The notes: generated from the sequence alone by a model not told the origin. A DNA stretch of 40,842 bases from Gammaproteobacteria bacterium (GCA_028598975.1 JAQRMU010000058.1:1-40842); one strand, 5' to 3'; shown: positions 19,001 to 28,125, counted from the first letter of the stretch. Numbers and translations: made by a program.

Positions 19001-21278
19001 CTGGAGTATAAATCACCTTGCCTGACACGCGAGTATCGAACATCAACATTTTCCATTCAGGTCGGCTTGAATAAGGTTGCTCACCAAACATATGTGGTGT
19101 CCGTCTTACTTTTTGCACCACAACCTTATCGGTATACACATCAACACGGTGATGTGCATCCCATAAATCGACTTCACCATTAGGAGTATCAGAATAATTT
19201 GAACAAACACGATCACCCGATGCAACAACTCCTCCTGTCGCAGGATCAACAACACCGGTAACACCTATAGAAGATGCTACCCAACCGTTTATACTACAGT
19301 TCCTGTCAGTAAATTTCGTCCATCTAGGGCGCGTGCCGCCATAACCCGCATCATCTGTCCAAACTTCATAGACAAAGCCTGCTTCTGTTGGATGTCGATA
19401 AGGAACTGTTGCAGTATTGATCTCTGATACGCTTGCATGTGGCCGAGATAAATCTCTTATCTCTGAATACCCTACTGAAGTAGGTTCAGGATCACTTCGT
19501 ACTTCAGTAAAACTGGCATTAGATAAGCCAGGCCAAGCGTTACAATCAACGTCAGGATTATAATAAATCACATTAAAATCAGCTGAACGGATCCGCCAAT
19601 CGACAATTATTGGCCATGGGTCCCATCGGCTCATCGCATGATGCGTTCCTGCAGGTGAGGGGTGGATATTACCCAATGAATCTGTCACCGTTTTAGGGTA
19701 GTTAGCAGGTTTTGGACCCACCCCCGCCCAATCTGCCCATGGAATATCTTTAAAAGACGTTCCTTCACCTGGAAAAGGAGGCGCCTTTGACAGTGATGGC
19801 CAAGGATAAGCACCGCCAAAACGACGCTGTCGTTTAACTAGGTCAGGCAAGGTTACAATCTTTTGATTACCCTTGAAATATTTACTAGTGGCTGTTTGAA
19901 ACAGATCAGCATCAAAATGATAGCCTGTAGGATAGTCAGCATTAACTAGATATCCACATGCATATGCTGACTGATAATTGCCATCTCCAGTACAAGATTT
20001 CCATGGTTTGGTATTATCACCATATTTTCCTAGAGGATTACGAAAAACATTATCACTGGATTCATACAAATATTTGAAACTATCTCGCATATAGGGCTTT
20101 TCGTCTTTTTCATGAAAATGATTTTCACCATCAAGACCTGCATAAATAGAGCCATTACCATTAATATCCAATGCGCCAAATGATTCAGACTCATCAATCA
20201 CGGTTGTTGAAGGTAATTTATCGTAATAGGTAGGCCGTGTGTAAGTTACAACTTCATCATAATTCCTCCATGAATGAGTGGCGTGGTCATGTTCATCAAT
20301 ATCATGACCTACTTCTGTCTCCGTACTGACATTAAGATCAATGTGGTAGGCCCCTCCGATCCACCTGCCACTACCAGTGGTCATACATTCAACATACCCT
20401 GGAGCTGTAACAACGGACGAAGTATTATGCCAAATAGTCTCATCACTATGAGAACTAACGCCTCCATTCGTACAAGCAGGATTAGCTCCATGATCAGCAG
20501 CAAGATCTGCAGAACCGGTTAATATTGCCAACAAAGTAGAAAAGTCAAACTTTTCAGCGTTGACACGGTCTGTTTTTTTTACGACCTTATTTAAATCTAA
20601 ACTTGAAAACTGTTCCTCCTGAGGAAGATAATCCTGTGCATCTAGAACATTTGATGGCGGTGGCGGTTTAGCAGGCACATAACAATAACCTGATGTGTAA
20701 TGCCTATGTCTCGGCCTATGATGCTTAATATAAGTCGTGGGGGTGTAGAACTCACAGCTGTTATAACCATGTTCTTCTGTGCGCTGAGATATTATCTTAG
20801 TATAACCCGCCTGTTCACGATCATCCTTGTCGCCATCAGCATTATAATCATTCTCATTATAACAAATACCATCGCCGTTTCGATCCCTACATTGTGCAGC
20901 AAAAGACACCCAATCACCGGTCGTCCTCTTATCTTGGATATTAATCCCTCCGTCACCGATATATTGAGTGCCATCCCCCCAGGCCCCGGTATTTAACCAG
21001 CCTCCTTTTGCCCAACTTCTATCTAAGTCAGGCTCATAAAGCCATGCTTCATGGTGAGGGATAGTTAAAATATCCAAGTCCATTGAACCTGAGTCATCAA
21101 GAACAAACATGATATTGGGCGTAGCAGACTTATTTAGAAACAGGGGAGACTGGGCAATATCAACGGCTAAGACTAAATTTGAAAAAAATAAGGCTGTAAT
21201 AAATACCACATTTACTTTTAGTTTAATAAAACCCCGTTTCATTAAAAAAACATTATCTTTCGTAACTTGATTATCCAT
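16056..21278 (-). CDS. pilY1: PilY1-like type IV pilus tip/assembly protein, 1740 aa
   Basis: N-terminal signal and VWA MIDAS-like FVLDDSGSMD; C-terminal propeller signatures TVYVGANDGMLHAFD, VGGLGAGGKGVYALD; located last in the minor-pilin cluster. Confidence 0.92.
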   Translation of the reverse strand: MDNQVTKDNVFLMKRGFIKLKVNVVFITALFFSNLVLAVDIAQSPLFLNKSATPNIMFVLDDSGSMDLDILTIPHHEAWLYEPDLDRSWAKGGWLNTGAWGDGTQYIGDGGINIQDKRTTGDWVSFAAQCRDRNGDGICYNENDYNADGDKDDREQAGYTKIISQRTEEHGYNSCEFYTPTTYIKHHRPRHRHYTSGYCYVPAKPPPPSNVLDAQDYLPQEEQFSSLDLNKVVKKTDRVNAEKFDFSTLLAILTGSADLAADHGANPACTNGGVSSHSDETIWHNTSSVVTAPGYVECMTTGSGRWIGGAYHIDLNVSTETEVGHDIDEHDHATHSWRNYDEVVTYTRPTYYDKLPSTTVIDESESFGALDINGNGSIYAGLDGENHFHEKDEKPYMRDSFKYLYESSDNVFRNPLGKYGDNTKPWKSCTGDGNYQSAYACGYLVNADYPTGYHFDADLFQTATSKYFKGNQKIVTLPDLVKRQRRFGGAYPWPSLSKAPPFPGEGTSFKDIPWADWAGVGPKPANYPKTVTDSLGNIHPSPAGTHHAMSRWDPWPIIVDWRIRSADFNVIYYNPDVDCNAWPGLSNASFTEVRSDPEPTSVGYSEIRDLSRPHASVSEINTATVPYRHPTEAGFVYEVWTDDAGYGGTRPRWTKFTDRNCSINGWVASSIGVTGVVDPATGGVVASGDRVCSNYSDTPNGEVDLWDAHHRVDVYTDKVVVQKVRRTPHMFGEQPYSSRPEWKMLMFDTRVSGKVIYTPENYSTYKTNADCIAILGEDPDNSGHCKTVEQVQQNAANWYQYSRRRSFVAKGAVASLLESLPDLRYGLNVTSAEAGVSNLFIEMPSNGVDYATHNEGIRDSLYSYVWKQAGTPLRGALDRVGKYFKGELASPYDDSPIIEICQKNFALMLTDGYWSGVSPLGISDEDGDGYAATLADVAKKYYDEDLHPLLANEVPVDSFDTNNQQHLTTIGIGFGVTGSLTDPDGDGWPGTADASGALSYTESSDWGNPVGNSQNKINDLWHAAYNSRGLYLNAKNPTELIEKLNAAILFATAVEGSGSAVSVNSNALSPRTRLFQTTFNSGDWSGDVRSFPLNQMTASLLSSEWSAKTKLKNRDSADRKIFTMNTAGDTVPFLLPSLDAEQVNELRKAWPKTTYTIDSASTEYAQAQLDYIRGEDSAQFRDRTGNKLGDIVHSEATFVAEPKSPYFSLEGDYAEFRKDYIHRIPTVYVGANDGMLHAFDASTDADKGNELFAYIPKMLIPRLNSLTHKNTATQPFVHKYFVDATPTVGDAYFDNAWHTTLVGGLGAGGKGVYALDITNAPANQAPIALWEFSDSNSADMGYSFSKPIVVKLNKGESVWGAIFGNGYDSTTGKAVLYVINIKTGAIIAEIDTGVGDTDTPNGLSSPTVLDTDGDLIADKVYAGDLLGNVWSFDISASNSNSWSATKIFTANTAQPITQKIAVQEHPLGALAGYLLHFGTGQFFRLNDNDADGQDTQSIYAIWDCSDGECSGLSSSDLLEQVVEAEVGHATAAADLRVTSSNEIAWLDDPEVQVGDSGWQSHIDDHGWYLNLLNPGDSVVAPPVPAGNYGERVVSKAVLYGRSVLYSTLLPATDACDGGGSGWLMSLNSSNGARHEEASFDVTGNGTFTSDDYADWTESGGSSRSTTASGVRSTTGIPSLPVIISGPNGSGISIADRSTAKIGISSSVNTGESNCTAGICGASSGTSGGEGLGRQSWIQLD

Positions 21279-21300
21279 ACTATATGTACCGCTTTATTCC

Positions 21301-21837
21301 CTAACTACAGGTTGAGAATTTATATGTTGTTTGTAAGGTTGCGTAATTAGTGCTGCTTCTACCATAACCTCGTGCTGTTACTCTATAGAAACAATCTCGA
21401 ATCTCGGGCTCACCCAATGTGGTTGCAGAGGGGGCAAACATAAACTCAACGTAATAATGTGGCGGCCTCGATACACCATCATCATCTGCTGTTCCTACAT
21501 AATCACAGGGTGACACGGCTCCTTCGGCATCCCAGTCTAAAATGCTATCTAATGCCACTTCACAAGGCCCTAAGCCAACCGTAGCGGCTTCTCCAGATAG
21601 AATCAAAATAGCATCATCGTCCTTTTGAAGGTTACTTTCGGCTTGTCTAAGTGCTGTTTCTGCCATTTGAAATGCGATATTTCCATCCTGGGTATTTCCC
21701 GCCATACGCTCTTCCATTATTGTTGTTCGCATACTGCTTACAGCAAGAAGAGTAACCATCACTAACATAATTAATGTAATAGCGAGTACAACACCTTGCT
21801 GCTGTTTTGGATATGCACTGTTCAAAATCCCTGTCAT
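21301..21837 (-). CDS. pilX: PilX-like minor pilin
   Basis: QQGVVLAITLIMLVMVTLLAVSSMRTTIMEERMAGNTQDGNIAFQMAETALR. Confidence 0.88.
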   Translation of the reverse strand: MTGILNSAYPKQQQGVVLAITLIMLVMVTLLAVSSMRTTIMEERMAGNTQDGNIAFQMAETALRQAESNLQKDDDAILILSGEAATVGLGPCEVALDSILDWDAEGAVSPCDYVGTADDDGVSRPPHYYVEFMFAPSATTLGEPEIRDCFYRVTARGYGRSSTNYATLQTTYKFSTCS

Positions 21838-21870
21838 TTAAAACATTCCCTACCATTTAGCTTTAACTTA

Positions 21871-22260
21871 TTACCAACAACCCGCTACAGCTGCACCTCT
21901 TGTATCAGTGTTATCTAAGGTCAAATCACCACAATAATCACTCGCCTGGGCGCCACTGGCTGTAGCGGTTAATGTAAAGAGTGCACCAGAGGCAGTAATC
22001 GCTACGCCTAAACCATAATAAACATTGTCACTATTTTTAGGTGATGTAGTGAAGGGTAATGCCGCACCTGTATACGTTGAATTTACGGTGTAATGACGCT
22101 CCATAAAGCTTGCTAATTCAATAAGGTCACCTTCCGCTGTTACACGCCGTGAATCTCTTAGTGCAGACTGATAACTGGGATAAGCTATTGCAGACAAAAT
22201 ACCAACAATTGCTACAACAATCATCAATTCTATTAATGTAAACCCTCGATTTTTTTTCAT
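21871..22260 (-). CDS. pilE: PilE-like type IV pilin
   Basis: [31 protein letters not shown] prepilin signal; paired Cys near the C-terminus. Confidence 0.9.
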   Translation of the reverse strand: MKKNRGFTLIELMIVVAIVGILSAIAYPSYQSALRDSRRVTAEGDLIELASFMERHYTVNSTYTGAALPFTTSPKNSDNVYYGLGVAITASGALFTLTATASGAQASDYCGDLTLDNTDTRGAAVAGCW

Positions 22261-22275
22261 CTTATTTCGCTCTTC

Positions 22276-23286
22276 TTAATTAAGTTGGTTACGCACCGTA
22301 ATCGTTGATGTATAAACTTTTCGTAATCTATTGTCCGTCGCTACTGTAGAAGTATCATTAAAAAAATAGGTTTGAGGCTCAGTTACAACATTATCATCTG
22401 GGCTTCGCACCAACAAGCTTACTTTAACACTCACTACTTTTGTCATATCTAAACCCGCTGTTCCAGCTGGAACATAATACATATTCCCTCCAGCTAATCG
22501 CTCACCATATAGAATTTGCATATTTTCAATATTTGCGACGAGTTGATCACCATCAAGTCTCAAGCCTGGAACGCCTTTACTATCATTTTGAATATCATAG
22601 ACTACTGGTTGCACCCCAGCACTCCCTTCAGCCAAGAAATAGACTTTCGCACCTATACCATACTTTGTTGTAAGTGCTTGGGTTTTATTTCCAGGCCCTT
22701 CATCAGCGGGAACGGTGCCACTACCATGCTTAAGCTCATCATAACTGGCACTCACGTTTGTTGATGGATCGTTTGTAATCTGAAATATATCGCTATAACT
22801 ACAATCAGTGACTAACACTATTCCATATTCAGGTAGGCTACTGTCCGCAGTCACTTTTAATTTTGCTGTTGCTGCTGTCATCATTGATTGAACATCAAGC
22901 CCTGCTCTCATTGAAGCAAGGCCGCTTATGCGAATTAAATCAGAACCATTGGCACCAACATTATCATCGCCATCAACAGCTTGTTCAGATAAATCACTAA
23001 AATCATAGGCCGCTGCTGAGGAATCTAAATGGTTATATGCATTATTTAGCACATCATTATCACCACAAAATAATGAGTTATAACCTGCTTGGCGAATATC
23101 TTTTATCAAAAAATGCATTGCAAAACGGGAATTTTCTTGCATTCGAGATACGTTTTCTTGGGTTCTATTTGTTTTATTTGTTGTTAGAAAAACCTGCGTT
23201 ACACCCGCCGTTAAAAATAAACCTATCGTAAATGCCACCATAACCTCAACAAGTGTAAAGCCTTGCTCATGTATAGGATTTATCAT
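22276..23286 (-). CDS. pilW: PilW-like minor pilin
   Basis: EQGFTLVEVMVAFTIGLFLTAGVTQVFLTTNKTNRTQENVSRMQENSRFA. Confidence 0.88.
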   Translation of the reverse strand: MINPIHEQGFTLVEVMVAFTIGLFLTAGVTQVFLTTNKTNRTQENVSRMQENSRFAMHFLIKDIRQAGYNSLFCGDNDVLNNAYNHLDSSAAAYDFSDLSEQAVDGDDNVGANGSDLIRISGLASMRAGLDVQSMMTAATAKLKVTADSSLPEYGIVLVTDCSYSDIFQITNDPSTNVSASYDELKHGSGTVPADEGPGNKTQALTTKYGIGAKVYFLAEGSAGVQPVVYDIQNDSKGVPGLRLDGDQLVANIENMQILYGERLAGGNMYYVPAGTAGLDMTKVVSVKVSLLVRSPDDNVVTEPQTYFFNDTSTVATDNRLRKVYTSTITVRNQLN

Positions 23287-23765
23287 GGTTGAAATCTCGC
23301 TGAAAAAGAGGCATCACTCGCATCTGTATTTCCATCTCGGTTATCATCCCAAGTAACGGTAATTGTATAAATACCTGCGGCGACACTAATATATCCTTCA
23401 CCACCCGGTAATGAATTACTTATTTCACCCAACCATTCAAACTTATCATGTGAGGCCATTTGTAATGGAGTACACCCAGCAACAGCATTAGCCGAATAAG
23501 AGGTGCATGATGCTTCTTCTACTCCCTCCTCAGTATATTTTTCAAGACCAGACAAAAGTTCCCTATTCGTCATTGCTCTCATTCGTTCAGACATGTCATA
23601 GACTAATTGAACGGCTGTTCCTCGTTGTTCCGCATCAAGGTTGTAACGTAATGACGTTGTTTGAAGGCCTGCTAAACCTAATAATCCCATTGCCATAATC
23701 ACAACCGTGACCAACACCTCGACAAGGGTAAATCCTTTATATTTTTGATTAAACATTATGTACAA
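23283..23765 (-). CDS. pilV: PilV-like minor pilin
   Basis: YKGFTLVEVLVTVVIMAMGLLGLAGLQTTSLRYN; overlaps its neighbours by a few bases. Confidence 0.88.
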   Translation of the reverse strand: MYIMFNQKYKGFTLVEVLVTVVIMAMGLLGLAGLQTTSLRYNLDAEQRGTAVQLVYDMSERMRAMTNRELLSGLEKYTEEGVEEASCTSYSANAVAGCTPLQMASHDKFEWLGEISNSLPGGEGYISVAAGIYTITVTWDDNRDGNTDASDASFSARFQP

Positions 23766-24298
23766 TCAGCCGAATTAACTGTTCCAGCCTCAACCCGTGC
23801 TCGACCTACTCTATTTACAAGAATTTTCCTTGATGACGCCTTATCTTCACTTGTATCACATAGTTTAAATGAATCATTTCCTAAACTACTACCCGAACCG
23901 ACACTGAGCCCATCAGGTAAATAAGCAACCCAATTTGCAAAGGTTCCACCGGTTCTTAATGTGTAATTAGCACTGATCGCTTCATGAACCTTTAGCAAGG
24001 TATCATCTAGATCTAGTACTCCATCTCTATCAAGGTCAGTAAAAATTTGCCAACCTCCATCCCAGACTTTGCTTGCACCACCTTGTTTTAAGATTGTAAC
24101 TTGTACATTACGCGTTACAGCTTCACTGCGAGCATAATTAAGCGCCGTTAAAATATCATTGGCATTGGCCGTCATCCTACTGTCCCGAATTAGATTCGTA
24201 AAACTAGGAAGGCCGATTGTTATCAACATGATCGCTATTGATAGCGTAATCATTAGTTCTAATAAGGTGAAACCGCGAGATTTATTATTATTTTCCAT
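23756..24298 (-). CDS. fimT: FimT/FimU-like pseudopilin
   Basis: SRGFTLLELMITLSIAIMLITIGLPSFTNLIRDSRMTANANDILTALNYARSEAVTRN. Confidence 0.88.
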   Translation of the reverse strand: MENNNKSRGFTLLELMITLSIAIMLITIGLPSFTNLIRDSRMTANANDILTALNYARSEAVTRNVQVTILKQGGASKVWDGGWQIFTDLDRDGVLDLDDTLLKVHEAISANYTLRTGGTFANWVAYLPDGLSVGSGSSLGNDSFKLCDTSEDKASSRKILVNRVGRARVEAGTVNSADCT

Positions 24299-24341
24299 AA
24301 TTTAATGCTTTTTAAATTTTCCATAATTTAATGCTTTTTAA
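24290..24341. repeat. Perfect 2 x 26-bp tandem duplication over the fimT start codon
   Basis: attttccataatttaatgctttttaa repeated exactly at 24290-24315 and 24316-24341. Confidence 0.95.
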
Positions 24342-24629
24342 ATCATAAGCATACTATATATAAACATATATAATCAATGCGATTATTGATCGGTATATAT
24401 TTGTTTTTTAGTATTATTCATTACATTTTGTGTAAATAAAGACTAATTCATCTACTCTATTTTTCATTTTTACTTATCCAAAGATCTCTATTTCTAACCC
24501 TTGTCCTTTATAAAAAAATGTAAGCAAATTACTAATATCCTATTTTAGACCTGAAAATTAGCAATAGTAATTATGATTAATCAGAGTAGGATATAGTCAT
24601 TATTAATCACTAAATACAAGGTAACAGTC

Positions 24630-24866
24630 ATGCCAATCCAGCAAGCTTTAGTAGATGAAATCGAGTTATTACTGCGTTATAACTTAGACAGCACTCAAGA
24701 AGGTATTAAAGTACACCACACTGCACGTGAAGGTTTAGTAAATGCTATCGAACGTCTTCATGAAAAGGGCTTAGTCGATAGTAAAGATGGGGGTTATTTA
24801 ACCGATCTTGGTCATGAAGCGGCAGAACATACTCAAGCGGCACTACGTATTTTAACGTCCGATTAA
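24630..24866 (+). CDS. TIGR02647-type small conserved protein
   Basis: 78 aa, EIELLLRYNLDSTQEGIKVHHTAREGLVNAIERLHEKGLVD; family name from recollection. Confidence 0.7.
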   Translation: MPIQQALVDEIELLLRYNLDSTQEGIKVHHTAREGLVNAIERLHEKGLVDSKDGGYLTDLGHEAAEHTQAALRILTSD

Positions 24867-25348
24867 ATTCGGTCAAAAACGATAAAGCTATAAGGATATT
24901 CATTCTTATTATCAGCAGAATAATCTTCTCTGTTTATCTCTTGCCAATCAGACCTCTGCCAGTCTGGAAACCATGTATCACCTTCTAGGCTGGCATGTAC
25001 CTGCGTTAAATATAAGCGTTCTGCTTGGGGTAATAACTGTTTATATAACGACGCACCGCCCATCACCATCACTTCATCAACATCATCACATGCTGCAATA
25101 GCCTCTTCAACAGAGTGCACAACACAACACCCCTCTGCTTGATAGTCTATGTTAGTCGTCACAATTATATTTTTTCGTCCAGGTAAAGCTCGACCTATAG
25201 ATTCATGCGTATTCCGTCCCATAATAAGCGGTTTTCCCATTGTAACTCGACGAAAATACTGTAAATCTGCTGATAATTTCCATGGCAGATCATTCTCTCT
25301 ACCTATCAATCCTTTTTTATCTGTTGCAACAATGATGGCTAATTTCAC
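24863..25348 (-). CDS. folA: Dihydrofolate reductase
   Basis: IIVATDKKGLIGRENDLPWKLSADLQYFRRVTMGKPLIMGRNTHESIGRALPGRKNIIVT. Confidence 0.97.
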   Translation of the reverse strand: MKLAIIVATDKKGLIGRENDLPWKLSADLQYFRRVTMGKPLIMGRNTHESIGRALPGRKNIIVTTNIDYQAEGCCVVHSVEEAIAACDDVDEVMVMGGASLYKQLLPQAERLYLTQVHASLEGDTWFPDWQRSDWQEINREDYSADNKNEYPYSFIVFDRI

Positions 25349-25493
25349 GCGATATATATCTCCAAAACTTATCGCAATAGGATAGCGTAAATATCAATCC
25401 TTAAAATAATAATTATTCAGACGACAGCTATTATGAAGAATAAAAGGGATATTATAACTACCGTATAACGGGCTTATAAATCAGATCATAAGG

Positions 25494-25676
25494 TGTGGAT
25501 AACTTTACCTGTGGATAAGTAGACTAGTTATCCACAAGATAAAACACGTTAACAATGACATTTACCCACAGCTCAAAATAAACTTAAAGTGTTGATTAAT
25601 CTTAAATAAAACAGCTCATCCACATATCCACAGAAAACAATCATCAACATCATAATCTTTATAAATACTTATAATG
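25494..25676. promoter_or_regulatory. DnaA-box-like array R1 upstream of priA
   Basis: tgtggataa at 25494-25502 and 25510-25518; ttatccaca at 25528-25536; one-mismatch ttacccaca 25562-25570 and tcatccaca 25616-25624; tatccacag 25625-25633; followed by AT-rich aacatcataatctttataaatacttataat. Confidence 0.75.
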
Positions 25677-25690
25677 TATTATTACAAGAT

Positions 25691-27871
25691 ATGACCAGCA
25701 TTCTTCAAATCTCTATTCCATGTCCTTTACGATTAAATTTTGATTACCTTTCCGATCAATCATTAACTCATTGGCAAGCAGGATTACGTGTTCGTGTTTC
25801 TTTTGGTTCTAGAGAACTGATTGGAATAGTAGTAAGCGCCACAGAAATTGATAACACTGTCGATACCTCAAAATTAAAACCTATTTTAGAATGTCTTGAT
25901 CAACAAGCTATAATTCCTGCTGATTTACTTTCTTTAACGCAATGGTTAAGCGACTACTACCATCATCCATTAGGCGATTGTTTTCAAACTGTCTTGCCAA
26001 AGAAAATACGTCATGGCGAAGCATTAGAATTTCAAATGGAAACCGTATGGAAAATAGGCCCAAAACAATCAAAGGTTAAAGTAGGTAAAAAACAGCAACA
26101 AATACTAGATTTATTAGCAGAAAATAATGATGGAGTAGTGCAAAGTGAACTTTATCATCAGCTAGGCCAATGTCGTTCCTCTTTAGTTTCACTCGAAAAA
26201 AAGAAGATTATTGAACAGTCACAACATATTAAAAAACCTTCTATAACTCATTCTCTTTCTACTCCTTGTCATTTAAACCAAGAGCAACAATTAGCCGTCG
26301 ATACGATATGGGATTCATATAAAACATTTAGCCCTTATCTATTACAGGGTATTACAGGAAGTGGTAAAACAGAGGTCTATATTGAACTCACTGAAAAAGT
26401 AGTCAAAGAAGGCAAACAAGTCCTTATCTTAATCCCTGAGATCGGGCTAACAACCCAATTTGTAACACGATTTAAAGAACGTTTAGCCGTTAATATTGTG
26501 GTATTAAATTCATCAATTTCAGATGGAGAGCGAAAACAATCGTGGTTGTTAGCAAGAGAGGGTATTGCAGACGTTATTATTGGAACACGATCGGCTGTTT
26601 TTACACCGTTAAAAGAAATTGGTCTAATTATCATTGATGAAGAACATGATGCGTCCTATAAACAACAAGATGGCCTTCGTTATCATGCCAGAAATGTTGC
26701 TTTAATTAGAGCTAAACGGGCACATATCCCTATCGTCTTGGGCAGTGCCACACCATCATTAGAAAGTTTGTATCATGTTGAAAAAAAGCGCTTCCAACGT
26801 ATTGAGTTAAATAAACGAGCAACAGGTGCTACATTGCCTAAAGTTCACCTAATTGATAGTGCAGGACCTAAAGCAGATAATGGTGTTTCTAGTGTTTTAT
26901 ATAAAGCCATTAAAAAACAATTAGAGCATAACAACCAGGTTTTATTGTTTGTAAACCGCCGAGGTTTTGCTCCTGTCCTTATGTGTCATGAATGTAATTG
27001 GCAAGCAAGCTGTTCTCATTGTGATGCAAAAATGATTGTTCACCAAGGCCGTAACAGCTTGTGTTGCCATCATTGTGGCCTTATTCAACGTTTACCTTCC
27101 CAATGTCCTAAATGTCAGGATAAAAATTTAAAGACCTATGGTGCAGGAACGGAACAAATAGAATTAAGTCTACAACGCTACTTCCCTACAACACCTGTAT
27201 TAAGAATTGATCGAGATTCAACTCAACGAGTGAATGCGTTTGCAGATATCGTGGCTGATATTCGCCAAGGAGGCGCTAAGATTTTAGTAGGTACTCAAAT
27301 GTTGGCCAAAGGACATGATTTTCATGATGTCACCTTGGTTGGGGTTTTGGATGCTGATCAGGGATTATTAAGTGCTGATTTCCGAGCAACTGAAAACCTA
27401 GCCCAATTAATTGTTCAAGTAACAGGGCGCTCTGGTCGTGGTAAAAAAGCGGGGGAAGTGTTTATTCAAACCAATCAACCTCAGCATGAGTTTTGGCAAG
27501 ATTTAATTCAGCAAGGTTATAGTTACTCAGCAAATAAATTACTTGAAGAACGAAAATTAATGGCGATGCCGCCTGCTGCATATCTGACCATTATTAGAGC
27601 TGAAGATAAACAAGAGCAGCTTGCCATGCAGTTTTTAACCGATGTCCACGCATTATTAACACAACATCAGCAAGAGGTCATTGTAATGGGGCCTGTTCCA
27701 GCCATAATGGAAAAGCGCGCAGGGCGCTTTAGGGCTCAATTATTACTTTCTTGCCCACAACGAAAACCAATACATCAATTATTAGATCATTCGATTAATG
27801 CTATTTCATCTCTCAAATTATCCCGAAAAGTCCGCTGGTCGATTGATATTGACCCATTAGATCTTATGTAA
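25691..27871 (+). CDS. priA: Primosomal protein N' (replication restart helicase PriA)
   Basis: Walker A LLQGITGSGKTEVYIEL, DEEHD, paired-Cys zinc-binding region CHECNWQASCSHC...CCHHCG...CPKC. Confidence 0.98.
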   Translation: MTSILQISIPCPLRLNFDYLSDQSLTHWQAGLRVRVSFGSRELIGIVVSATEIDNTVDTSKLKPILECLDQQAIIPADLLSLTQWLSDYYHHPLGDCFQTVLPKKIRHGEALEFQMETVWKIGPKQSKVKVGKKQQQILDLLAENNDGVVQSELYHQLGQCRSSLVSLEKKKIIEQSQHIKKPSITHSLSTPCHLNQEQQLAVDTIWDSYKTFSPYLLQGITGSGKTEVYIELTEKVVKEGKQVLILIPEIGLTTQFVTRFKERLAVNIVVLNSSISDGERKQSWLLAREGIADVIIGTRSAVFTPLKEIGLIIIDEEHDASYKQQDGLRYHARNVALIRAKRAHIPIVLGSATPSLESLYHVEKKRFQRIELNKRATGATLPKVHLIDSAGPKADNGVSSVLYKAIKKQLEHNNQVLLFVNRRGFAPVLMCHECNWQASCSHCDAKMIVHQGRNSLCCHHCGLIQRLPSQCPKCQDKNLKTYGAGTEQIELSLQRYFPTTPVLRIDRDSTQRVNAFADIVADIRQGGAKILVGTQMLAKGHDFHDVTLVGVLDADQGLLSADFRATENLAQLIVQVTGRSGRGKKAGEVFIQTNQPQHEFWQDLIQQGYSYSANKLLEERKLMAMPPAAYLTIIRAEDKQEQLAMQFLTDVHALLTQHQQEVIVMGPVPAIMEKRAGRFRAQLLLSCPQRKPIHQLLDHSINAISSLKLSRKVRWSIDIDPLDLM

Positions 27872-27941
27872 TAGAAAAAAAATCCTTTAAAAAATGACAC
27901 TATAACTCATGTATAAGGGCGCAAGAAGAAGATGAATAATC

Positions 27942-28125
27942 TGTGGATAAGTTTTTCTGTGGATAACTTAGCTACTTATCCACAACTTATTAAAAACCTA
28001 CTTATGTATTTATATCTCTAGAGTAACTACTTTAGTTGTTTGATTTTAAATGTAAAAAACAAGTTATCCACATATCAACAGGCATAAATAATTAACATCA
28101 TAATCTTTAAAAACCTATTTATTAT
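27942..28125. promoter_or_regulatory. DnaA-box-like array R2 between priA and argS
   Basis: tgtggataa at 27942-27950 and 27958-27966; ttatccaca at 27976-27984 and 28064-28072; tatcaacag 28073-28081; followed by AT-rich aacatcataatctttaaaaacctatttattat. Confidence 0.75.

Noticed and set aside
24342-24620. AT-rich region between fimT and the TIGR02647-type gene as a possible origin or regulatory RNA
   Set aside because: No boxes, iterons or convincing RNA structure; consistent with an ordinary divergent promoter region.
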